DNA of 12,872 nucleotides. Source: JAPHTQ01 sp050302275. GTDB lineage: Bacteria > Pseudomonadota > Gammaproteobacteria > Thiohalomonadales > Thiohalomonadaceae. The position numbers were made by a program, and so were the translations under genes. Every line of letters begins with the position of its first letter. Within the stretch, counting starts at the first letter, position 1. The notes below the pieces were generated by a model, which was given only the letters and a program-made list of their open reading frames with translations, ran no database searches and had not been told where the DNA came from. Location of the stretch: NCBI GenBank assembly GCA_050302275.1, contig JBNLAT010000060.1, forward strand, positions 1 to 12,872, read 5' to 3'. Shown piece after piece: positions 7,232-12,872 of this stretch.

Positions 7232-8191
7232 ATGAGTCACTACGATGTTTTTAACGGCGATGCCGATGGCCTCTGCGCGTTACAACAACTGCGTCTGGCA
7301 AACCCAATTAATGACGCGCAACTGATCACCGGGGTGAAGCGCGATATCGCCCTGTTGCAGCAGGTCGAAGCCAAAGCGGGAGATACGATCACTGTGCTCG
7401 ATGTTTCGCTGGATAAGAATCGCGAGGCATTGCAGCGTGTGCTGGAACAGGGCGCAACGGTAGAATATTTCGATCACCACTTTGCCGGGGATATTCCGCA
7501 ACACGATAAGTTGTCGACACACATCAACACTGCCGCCGATGTCTGTACCAGTCTACTGGTGAGTGCGCATCTGCAACATGCGTATCTTGCCTGGGCGATA
7601 ACAGGTGCCTACGGCGATAATCTGTACGACACTGCACGCGCTGCTTCCAGTCCGTTACAACTGAACACAGAGCAACTCGATACCCTTTGCGAACTGGGTA
7701 CTTGCCTTAACTACAACGGCTACGGTAACGACCTCGACGATCTCTTTTTCCATCCACGAGAACTGGCTGAGGTAATGCGTCCCTATGTCGATCCCTTCGA
7801 CTTTGCCAGCAACGAAGCGGCCTATCGTACCTTGCGCGACGGTTATAACGACGATATGGCAAAGGCGGCGGCACTACAGGCAGAGTTCGCTCATGAAAAA
7901 CAGGCGCTCTATGTGATGCCCGATGCGCCCTGGAGTCGTCGGGTTAGCGGCGTCTATGGCAATCAACTGGCGCGAGACTATCCGGATCGTGCCCATGCCA
8001 TTCTCACTGCGCTTGATGATGGCGCCTATCGCGTCAGCATCCGAGCACCATTGAGCAATAAAACCGGTGCCGATGAATTGTGTCGTGAGTTTCCAACGGG
8101 CGGCGGGCGTGCCGCGGCGGCGGGGATCAACCGTTTGGAAGCGAACGATTACGATAATTTTATAGAACGTTTTCTCCAGCGCTTTAGCTAA
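7232..8191 (+). CDS. DHH/DHHA1 family phosphoesterase
   Basis: A 319-residue member of the DHH superfamily (RecJ, NrnA, GdpP relatives), manganese-dependent enzymes that hydrolyse phosphodiesters of nucleic acids, oligonucleotides or cyclic dinucleotides. Seen here: motif I NGDADG (8-13), motif II VLDVS with Asp57, motif III DHH (81-83) and a motif IV candidate YGDN (127-130), so all metal ligands are present. The C-terminal DHHA1 substrate-binding domain ends in GGGRAAAAG (from residue 290), where the usual motif is GGGH: the His is Arg. No membrane segment, signal peptide or extra domain is visible. A good ribosome site (GAAGAGGA, 7221-7228) precedes the ATG, 17 bases after ggt, so the two are probably co-transcribed. 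The substrate is unknown; an NrnA-like oligonucleotide or small phosphodiester is a guess. Confidence 0.88.
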   Translation: MSHYDVFNGDADGLCALQQLRLANPINDAQLITGVKRDIALLQQVEAKAGDTITVLDVSLDKNREALQRVLEQGATVEYFDHHFAGDIPQHDKLSTHINTAADVCTSLLVSAHLQHAYLAWAITGAYGDNLYDTARAASSPLQLNTEQLDTLCELGTCLNYNGYGNDLDDLFFHPRELAEVMRPYVDPFDFASNEAAYRTLRDGYNDDMAKAAALQAEFAHEKQALYVMPDAPWSRRVSGVYGNQLARDYPDRAHAILTALDDGAYRVSIRAPLSNKTGADELCREFPTGGGRAAAAGINRLEANDYDNFIERFLQRFS

Positions 8192-8268
8192 TCAACTTCC
8201 TTGTTGGAAATGGATAGAGTGGTTAGGATGGTGCGATTCGATTTACAGATTAAGTAAGGGAGCAGGCC

Positions 8269-9357
8269 ATGAAACGTCGTAATTTCCTGAAAGGTGTCGG
8301 TGCAAGTTCTGTTGTGGCAGGCAGTATGCTTGCAACGCCCGTTGCGTCGGCAAAGGCGAAATATCAGTGGAAGATGGTGACTACCTGGCCAAAGAATTTT
8401 CCTGGTCTCGGAACCGGTGCCAACCATCTGGCGGATCTGATCAATGAAATGTCCGGCGGCCGGATCGAGGTTAAGGTCTACGGTGCCAAGGAGCTGGTTC
8501 CTGCCTTCGAAATCTTCGATGCGGTTTCCCGCGGAACTGCCGAGATGGGTCACGGCGCGGCGTATTACTGGAAGGGTAAGAGCGAAGCGGCACAGTTTTT
8601 TGCTGCAGTGCCTTTCGGCCTTACTGCACAGGAGATGAACAGCTGGCTCTATCATGGCGGTGGCATGGAGTTGTGGCGCGAGGTCTATAAACCGTTCGGT
8701 TTGATCCCGGCTGCGGCAGCGAATACCGGGGTGCAGATGGGCGGCTGGTTTAATAAGCAGATTAATTCCCTGGAAGATCTGAAAGGTCTGAAGATGCGTA
8801 TCCCGGGTCTTGGAGGCGAAGTGTTGCAACGGCTTGGCGGAACGCCGGTCAGTCTGCCCGGTGGCGAGATATTCCCTTCACTCAAATCCGGTGCTATCGA
8901 TGCGACCGAATGGGTCGGCCCTTACAACGATCTCGCTTTCGGCCTCTACAAGGCGGCCAAGTATTACTACTATCCGGGCTGGCATGAGCCGGGCACGACT
9001 CTGGAGGCCTTCATCAATGAAAAGGCTTTCAATGCCTTACCCGAAGATCTGCAATCGATCGTGCTTAACGCCTGCAAGGTGGCTAATGGTGATGTGCTGG
9101 CGGAACTGACCGCGCGCAATAACGAAGCGTTACAGACACTGATCCACAAGCACAAGGTGGAGCTGCGTAAATTCCCTGACGACGTTCTTGCGCAGCTGAA
9201 GAAGGTTTCCGATGAAGTGGTCGCGGAGATCGCGAAAAAGGATCCGCTGTCTAAGAAAGTCTATGAGTCATTTAAACGTTTTCGCGATCAGGTGACGCAG
9301 TGGCACGACGTTTCCGAACGTGCCTATCTCAATGCACGAGCCGGAAAAAGCTGCTAG
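8269..9357 (+). CDS. TRAP transporter solute-binding protein (DctP/TakP-like), Tat-exported, unpartnered
   Basis: A 362-residue periplasmic binding protein of the DctP superfamily, which captures organic acids for TRAP transporters. The N-terminus is a twin-arginine signal (KRRNFLKG, residues 2-9; cleavage near ASA, residue 28). Segments AEMGHGAAYYWKGK (91-104), KMRIPG with the likely carboxylate-binding Arg177, and DATEWVGPYND (211-221) resemble the TakP-type (2-oxoacid) clade rather than C4-dicarboxylate DctP; the ligand is inferred. The ribosome site AAGGGAG (8256-8262) lies six bases before the ATG. The DctQ and DctM membrane genes that normally follow are absent: downstream is a palindrome and the convergent oxyR, and upstream is the DHH gene. 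Either membrane partners lie elsewhere or the protein has another use. The 77-base gap upstream shows no terminator. Confidence 0.92.
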   Translation: MKRRNFLKGVGASSVVAGSMLATPVASAKAKYQWKMVTTWPKNFPGLGTGANHLADLINEMSGGRIEVKVYGAKELVPAFEIFDAVSRGTAEMGHGAAYYWKGKSEAAQFFAAVPFGLTAQEMNSWLYHGGGMELWREVYKPFGLIPAAAANTGVQMGGWFNKQINSLEDLKGLKMRIPGLGGEVLQRLGGTPVSLPGGEIFPSLKSGAIDATEWVGPYNDLAFGLYKAAKYYYYPGWHEPGTTLEAFINEKAFNALPEDLQSIVLNACKVANGDVLAELTARNNEALQTLIHKHKVELRKFPDDVLAQLKKVSDEVVAEIAKKDPLSKKVYESFKRFRDQVTQWHDVSERAYLNARAGKSC

Positions 9358-9502
9358 AAGTGGCCTCGAAATGGCCTTCGCACCCGGGTACTGTGTTGCA
9401 AAGCCTACACCGGTGCTCACCTACTACGGGTAAGCTGTGCTCCTCGTAGTCTTTGCGCCGTGTCTCCGGGCACGAATACTAATTTTGAGCTCCACTTCTT
9501 AG
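9354..9502. repeat. Imperfect palindromic element spanning the two convergent stop codons
   Basis: The whole spacer between the solute-binding protein gene and oxyR is an imperfect inverted repeat centred near 9427. Matching arm blocks, outside in, are AGAAGTGG (9356-9363) with CCACTTCT (9492-9499), TTCG (9378-9381) with CGAA (9473-9476), CCCGG with CCGGG, and GCAAAGCCTAC (9398-9408) with GTAGTCTTTGC (9446-9456, one mismatch). The coordinates of each pair add up to nearly the same number, so they form one structure. Smaller dyads such as GGTGCTCACC (9412-9421) sit in the middle. The TAG of the upstream gene and the TAA of oxyR lie at its two ends. No transposase is encoded and no T-run follows, so it may be a dispersed intergenic repeat (REP- or MITE-like) or a bidirectional transcription barrier. 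Confidence 0.6.
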
Positions 9503-10422
9503 AGCTTTTTGACGTTATCCAGCGGGCAGTCGCTGATTGCCCGCTTTACTACATCGATCACCTTGGTGCGGGGGAAGCTGTTGCGCCAGACTAAGGCCAC
9601 ATTTCGGCTAGGATTGATATCCTTGAACGGTCGAGTGGCCAATAGATGTTCAGGAGTGCGATCGGCCCCGACCGCGGTACAGGGAACCACACTGACACCC
9701 ACCCCTCCTGTTACCATCATCCGAATTGTTTCCAGTGAAGCGCCGTCGAGGGTGCGTTGCAGGCTGGTCCATGCCTTGTTTGATGGAACACAATTGGGAC
9801 AGAACTGCAGTACCTGTTCACGCATGCAGTGACCCAGTCCAGGCAGGAGTACGGTTTCGTTATCCAGCTCATGCAACGCTACGCTCTCCTTGCTTGTCAG
9901 CGCATGCTTGGCGGGTAGCAGTACCACAAAGGGTTCTTCATAGATGGGTTGGGTGAGGATGCCTGGCTCATTGTATGGCAGTGCCACAAGTGCTAGATCC
10001 AGATCGCCACGACGCAACTTATCGGTTAATACCGAGGCGTAGTTTTCTTCTACCAGCAGAGGGATTTCCGGTGCCAGCTCATTCATCAATGGAATAAGTT
10101 GTGGCAACAGGTAGGGGGCAACGGTGTAGATGGCGCCGATACGTAATGGGCCGGAGAGTTCATTACGTCCCGCTTTGGCCAATTCGCGGATCGAATCGGC
10201 TTCGGCTAACACTCGTTGTGCCTGAAACACAATACGTTCACCGACAGGGGTCAGAGTGATTTCACTACGTGTGCGTTCAAATACCGTGACTCCCAGTTCA
10301 TCTTCAAGACGCTTGATCGCGACACTCAACGTAGGCTGGCTGACACAGCAGGCTCTGGCCGCCTGTCCAAAATGTCGATGCTCGGCGACTGCGACCACAT
10401 AACGTAGTTCAGTTAATGTCAT
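9499..10422 (-). CDS. oxyR: Hydrogen peroxide-sensing LysR-type regulator OxyR
   Basis: A 307-residue LysR-family regulator that activates peroxide defence genes when a disulfide forms. The N-terminal winged helix-turn-helix reads LRYVVAVAEHRHFGQAARA followed by VSQPTLSVAIKRLEDELG. In the effector domain, GHCMREQVLQFC places Cys199 and Cys208, separated by eight residues, at the same numbers as the redox pair of E. coli OxyR. Thr100 and His198 near the E. coli peroxide-binding pocket are also present. A further Cys211 (FCPNC) and a Cys25-Cys26 pair in the DNA-binding helix are additional thiols. ATG at 10422 is chosen: it gives the family start MTLTELRYVV and has AGGAA eight bases upstream. 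An in-frame ATG at 10488 would add 22 unrelated residues. The gene runs convergently to the solute-binding protein gene. Confidence 0.95.
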   Translation of the reverse strand: MTLTELRYVVAVAEHRHFGQAARACCVSQPTLSVAIKRLEDELGVTVFERTRSEITLTPVGERIVFQAQRVLAEADSIRELAKAGRNELSGPLRIGAIYTVAPYLLPQLIPLMNELAPEIPLLVEENYASVLTDKLRRGDLDLALVALPYNEPGILTQPIYEEPFVVLLPAKHALTSKESVALHELDNETVLLPGLGHCMREQVLQFCPNCVPSNKAWTSLQRTLDGASLETIRMMVTGGVGVSVVPCTAVGADRTPEHLLATRPFKDINPSRNVALVWRNSFPRTKVIDVVKRAISDCPLDNVKKL

Positions 10423-10430
10423 TGACGATG

Positions 10431-10435
10431 TTCCT
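10431..10435 (-). promoter_or_regulatory. oxyR: Shine-Dalgarno deciding the oxyR start
   Basis: Read on the minus strand this is AGGAA, eight bases before the ATG at 10422. It supports the family-typical start over the ATG at 10488. Confidence 0.7.
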
Positions 10436-10521
10436 GAAAAGATTGCAGAAAAGGTAAGGCACAGAGAATCCACCGAAGTGGTGTGCAACGGTGTGGTGTC
10501 CTAAAGAAGGGAAAGGACTTG

Positions 10522-10536
10522 ATAGTTTTTTTCTAT
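10522..10536. promoter_or_regulatory. Candidate OxyR-binding dyad
   Basis: ATAG-N7-CTAT, with the N7 all T, matches one of the two palindromic units of the published E. coli OxyR consensus and also the general LysR box T-N11-A. It lies about 100 bases upstream of the oxyR start. The second unit expected seven bases away is poor on both sides (10500-10514 and 10544-10558). Autoregulation is the expected role if the site is real; the match rests on eight defined bases. Confidence 0.4.
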
Positions 10537-10767
10537 TGACGCTGGTATGTCTGGTTGGCTGCTGCTGGTTTGCTGCCAGGCAGCTGGAGGTTTGTCTATT
10601 TCCAATCAGTTCAGCGCAAATCACCAGTTACTATTACGTGGACATATTTGGAGGGAGCCCATGCTGTCGGGATACGGCAGATCATTCTATGCACAGCTTT
10701 ACCCTGAGAGACTCGCCTGGGCACAAAATAGTCCTTCGTGACGCATGGAAATCGGCGATACGTTTCA

Positions 10768-10827
10768 ATCATCGTTATTCCGTTGTTCTTATTGCTTAGC
10801 GCATCCATACGTAAGCGGAATGATGAT
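10768..10827. other. Large interrupted hairpin upstream of oxyR
   Basis: ATCATC (10768-10773) and ATTCCG (10777-10782) pair with CGGAAT (10816-10821) and GATGAT (10822-10827), leaving a three-base bulge. Inside, GCTTA (10794-10798) can pair with TAAGC (10812-10816). No T-run follows on either strand. The role is unknown; it could be a folded RNA segment or a relic. Confidence 0.35.
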
Positions 10828-10840
10828 AAAGGATGAAATG

Positions 10841-10854
10841 TTACATGAATGTAA
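10841..10854. promoter_or_regulatory. Perfect 14-base dyad, possible operator
   Basis: TTACAT-GA-ATGTAA is a perfect inverted repeat with a two-base centre in an AT-rich setting. The shape fits a dimeric regulator site. I cannot match it to a known regulator, and no gene start is adjacent, which lowers confidence. Confidence 0.25.
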
Positions 10855-10937
10855 AATGTTAACAACATCACCAATTTAGTCAGGATTTTTTTACGAGATC
10901 CGTCTGCAGAAAAATAAAAATGGTGTTCTTCAGTGAG

Positions 10938-10961
10938 AAAAAAGCCCGCTATGCGGGCTTT
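10938..10961 (-). terminator. Rho-independent terminator of ubiB
   Basis: AAAGCCCGC (10941-10949) pairs perfectly with GCGGGCTTT (10953-10961) around a three-base loop. On the minus strand the stem is followed by six T (the A-run at 10938-10943), so it terminates transcription coming from ubiB, whose stop lies 23 bases upstream. On the plus strand only three T follow, so it would be weak there. Confidence 0.9.
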
Positions 10962-10984
10962 CTAATCGGATGTAAAAATTCTAT

Positions 10985-12643
10985 TTAATCTCGTCGACTG
11001 GGCCAGTTGTCGAAGAGGATAATCGCACCTATCGCACCGAGTACCCAGGTAGCGACAGGTGCGCCCCAGACCATTTTCGGCGCATAACCATCCAGCCCCA
11101 TGATCACCGCGCCACTAATGAGCAGTGAACCGCCGAGAATGGCGAAGAAGGTGCGCTGGTTGGCGCGACGGATCTCAAGCCGAATTTTTTCCAGCTCCTT
11201 GCCATGATCATTAAGTTTGAGTTTGCCGTTGCGTGCCTGGTGCAACACATCATGGATCAGTGAAGGCAGTTCCGGCAGTTTCTCTCCCCACTGCGGCACA
11301 TTGTCTTTAATACGGTTGAGGAAGGCGCGGGTACCGATCTGTTCGCTCATCCAACGCTCAAGGAACGGCTTGGCGGTTTGCCACAGATCCAGTTCAGGAT
11401 AGAGCTGACGACCGAGTCCTTCGATGTTAAGCAGGGTTTTCTGCAATAACACTAACTGCGGTTGCACTTCCATATTGAAGCGGCGTGCAGTCTGAAACAG
11501 GCGTAACAGCAGATGGCCGAAAGAGATTTCCGCCAGCGGTCGTTCGAAGATCGGTTCACAAACAGTACGAATCGCCGCTTCAAATTCATCGACTCGTGTA
11601 TCGGCGGGTACCCAGCCTGACTCTACATGGACTTCGGCGACGCGCTGATAATCACGGCGGAAGAAGGCGAGAAAGTTTTCAGCCAGGTAACGTTGGTCAT
11701 CTCGACTCAATGTGCCGACGATGCCGAAATCGACAGCGATGTACTGTCCTTTGGGTGAAACGAAGATGTTGCCCGGGTGCATATCGGCATGGAAAAAGTT
11801 ATGGCGAAAGACCTGGGTAAAGAATATTTCTACGCCATGTGCAGCCAGTGCTTTGAGATCGATGCCTGCCTGTCGGATAGCCTCGATGTTACCGATGGGG
11901 ATGCCGCTGATCCGCTCCATCACCATCGCATTGCGTTGGCAGTACGGCCAATGTACTTCGGGGACATAGAGTAGCTCGGAATCGGCGAAGTTACGCCGGA
12001 TCTGCGCTGCGGATGCCGCTTCACGCAACAGGTCGAGTTCGTCGAGAATGGTACGTTCGAACTCCTGCACCACCTCGACAGGGCGTAGCCGACGGCCCTC
12101 CGACCAGAAGCGCTGCAGGTTACCGGCGATGATATAGAGCAGGCCGATGTCGCGACGAATCACCGGCTCGATATCGGGACGCAACACCTTAACCACCACC
12201 TCGGTGCCGTCGAGTAATCGGGCGGCGTGCACCTGAGCTACGGAAGCTGAAGCGAGAGGTTTCGGATCAAATTCTGCAAAGACTTCGCTAAGCGGTTTGC
12301 CGTAGCTCTTCTCCAGAATGGCGATGGCCTGTTCGCCGGCAAACGGCGGCACCCGATCCTGTAAACGTGCCAGTTCTTCGGCGATATCATCGGGCAACAG
12401 ATCACGACGGGTGGAGAGGATCTGGCCGAATTTGACGAAGATCGGGCCGAGGTCTTCCAGAGTGCGCCGGATACGCACACCGCGACCCAGTGAACGGTTA
12501 CGTAGTATCCGCCACCACATGAACCAGCGCAGAAAACGCAGTGGGCGGAACAGGTGGGTGGCGAGGATCAGTTCATCGAGACCGTGACGCAGCAACGTCC
12601 AGTTGATGTATATCAGGCGCATTATCTGGCCGGGGCGAATCAC
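10985..12643 (-). CDS. ubiB: Ubiquinone biosynthesis protein UbiB (atypical kinase/ATPase)
   Basis: A 552-residue ABC1/ADCK-family protein needed for ubiquinone synthesis, thought to use ATPase activity to present membrane-bound lipid intermediates to the Ubi enzyme complex. Seen in order: KFGQ (71-74) with STRRDLLP, the alanine-rich nucleotide loop ASASVAQVH (131-139), Lys152 in VVVKVLRP, HADMHPGN (285-292) and the metal-binding DFG (305-307). Two C-terminal membrane helices span about 499-515 and 527-543. The GTG at 12643 is chosen: the resulting IRPGQIMRLIYINW aligns with the start of E. coli UbiB, and AGAGGT lies eight bases upstream. A later ATG (12622) would remove seven matching residues. 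It follows ubiJ by 50 bases on the same strand, as in the usual ubiE-ubiJ-ubiB order, and ends with its own terminator. Confidence 0.96.
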   Translation of the reverse strand: MIRPGQIMRLIYINWTLLRHGLDELILATHLFRPLRFLRWFMWWRILRNRSLGRGVRIRRTLEDLGPIFVKFGQILSTRRDLLPDDIAEELARLQDRVPPFAGEQAIAILEKSYGKPLSEVFAEFDPKPLASASVAQVHAARLLDGTEVVVKVLRPDIEPVIRRDIGLLYIIAGNLQRFWSEGRRLRPVEVVQEFERTILDELDLLREAASAAQIRRNFADSELLYVPEVHWPYCQRNAMVMERISGIPIGNIEAIRQAGIDLKALAAHGVEIFFTQVFRHNFFHADMHPGNIFVSPKGQYIAVDFGIVGTLSRDDQRYLAENFLAFFRRDYQRVAEVHVESGWVPADTRVDEFEAAIRTVCEPIFERPLAEISFGHLLLRLFQTARRFNMEVQPQLVLLQKTLLNIEGLGRQLYPELDLWQTAKPFLERWMSEQIGTRAFLNRIKDNVPQWGEKLPELPSLIHDVLHQARNGKLKLNDHGKELEKIRLEIRRANQRTFFAILGGSLLISGAVIMGLDGYAPKMVWGAPVATWVLGAIGAIILFDNWPSRRD

Positions 12644-12651
12644 GTTCGGTT

Positions 12652-12657
12652 ACCTCT
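12652..12657 (-). promoter_or_regulatory. ubiB: Shine-Dalgarno supporting the ubiB GTG start
   Basis: Read on the minus strand this is AGAGGT, eight bases before the GTG at 12643. It makes GTG a better start than the internal ATG at 12622. Confidence 0.65.
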
Positions 12658-12693
12658 ATTGAAATCGTTTAGTCGCTGCGAAAAACTTGCGAG

Positions 12694-12872
12694 TTAATCT
12701 CGGGTGTCCAGCTTTTTCTTCAACTTATTGAATCTGGCTTGCAGGCGATCGAGATCGCTACGCAGGGTATCGACACCTTCAATAAATTCTTTCACCGCCC
12801 ACTGGTTCGGCAGTGTCTGTGTTTCTTCCTGCAGATAATCGGTGATGTCCTCACCGAGGTGATCGGCTGAGC
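12694..12872 (-). CDS. ubiJ: UbiJ, C-terminal part (partial, window edge)
   Basis: The last 58 codons of a gene whose start lies beyond the window; the stop is TAA at 12696-12694. The residues (EDITDYLQEETQTLPNQW, then EFIEGVDTLRSDLDRL, then a lysine-rich end) form an acidic segment and a coiled coil of the kind found at the C-terminus of UbiJ. UbiJ binds lipids through an N-terminal SCP2 domain, which would be outside the window, and acts with UbiK as an accessory factor of the aerobic ubiquinone complex. Position directly upstream of ubiB supports the call; ubiE would be expected next. Nothing in the visible part looks damaged. Confidence 0.85.
   Translation of the reverse strand, partial: SADHLGEDITDYLQEETQTLPNQWAVKEFIEGVDTLRSDLDRLQARFNKLKKKLDTRD

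Larger units (their letters stand above)
10423..10984. other. Gene-free region between oxyR and ubiB
   Basis: About 560 bases without a supportable gene. Short open frames exist on both strands (for example 10491-10799 plus and 10611-10874 minus), but their products resemble nothing I know. The part from about 10800 to 10940 is clearly AT-rich. It holds the oxyR leader and presumably its promoter, an OxyR-like dyad (10522-10536), a perfect short dyad GCTGCCaGGCAGC (10572-10584), a larger hairpin (10768-10827), a 14-base dyad (10841-10854) and the ubiB terminator. E. coli carries the OxyS RNA divergent from oxyR, so an RNA gene on the plus strand is conceivable, but none can be shown. Confidence 0.6.

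Noticed and set aside
8195..8212. TTCC/GGAA inverted repeat after the DHH gene as a terminator
   Set aside because: The stem is only four pairs, AT-rich, and no T-run follows.
10423..10488. Longer OxyR from the ATG at 10488
   Set aside because: The added 22 residues are foreign to the family, while the ATG at 10422 has a good ribosome site and puts the redox cysteines at 199 and 208.
10491..10874. Small open frames upstream of oxyR on both strands (10491-10799 plus, 10547-10741 plus, 10611-10874 minus)
   Set aside because: They lack convincing ribosome sites, overlap each other, and their cysteine- and leucine-rich products resemble no known protein.
12690..12702. CGAG/CTCG hairpin at the ubiJ stop
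   Set aside because: Four pairs with no T-run; read-through into ubiB is expected.
1..12872. CRISPR array, tRNA, prophage or insertion sequence
   Set aside because: No regularly spaced direct repeats, no cloverleaf-like sequence and no transposase, integrase or phage protein were seen on either strand.

Overview
The window reads as core chromosome of a gammaproteobacterium. Coding sequence is moderately GC-rich and densely packed, and every confidently read gene is a full-length housekeeping or common accessory gene. The ferredoxin is of the Allochromatium vinosum (Alvin) type, and the run M16 peptidase pair - rsmD - coaD - ferredoxin - gamma-glutamyltranspeptidase, divergent from ftsY, resembles an arrangement I recall from pseudomonads and purple sulfur bacteria. 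I cannot name the genus. I see no phage, transposase, integrase, CRISPR array, tRNA or rRNA.

Layout. Minus strand, 1-1159: ftsY (signal recognition particle receptor) followed by the first codons of ftsE. After about 21 FtsE-like codons the ftsE frame continues into sequence that is not FtsE up to the window edge. A 147-base divergent spacer with three GC-rich hairpins separates ftsY from a plus-strand run at 1307-5422: an active M16 metallopeptidase lipoprotein, a catalytically dead M16 partner, rsmD, coaD and an 8Fe-8S ferredoxin, closed by a strong intrinsic terminator. A second plus-strand run, 5556-9357, holds a periplasmic gamma-glutamyltranspeptidase, a DHH/DHHA1 phosphoesterase and a Tat-exported TRAP-type solute-binding protein without its membrane partners. 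A stop-to-stop imperfect palindrome of about 145 bases separates this from the convergent oxyR (minus strand). Upstream of oxyR lies a gene-free stretch of about 560 bases with an OxyR-like dyad and other inverted repeats. The right end, minus strand, holds ubiB with its own terminator and the C-terminal part of ubiJ.

How the genes fit together. FtsY and FtsE serve membrane protein insertion and cell division. RsmD (16S rRNA methylation) and CoaD (coenzyme A synthesis) are basic metabolism. The ferredoxin supplies low-potential electrons. The gamma-glutamyltranspeptidase and the solute-binding protein point to scavenging of peptides and organic acids in the periplasm. OxyR handles peroxide stress. 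UbiB and UbiJ serve ubiquinone synthesis. I found no convincing new multi-gene system. The features most worth checking are the chimeric ftsE end, the palindromic element at 9354-9502, the structured region upstream of oxyR, the unpartnered TRAP binding protein and the GGGR variant of the DHH protein.
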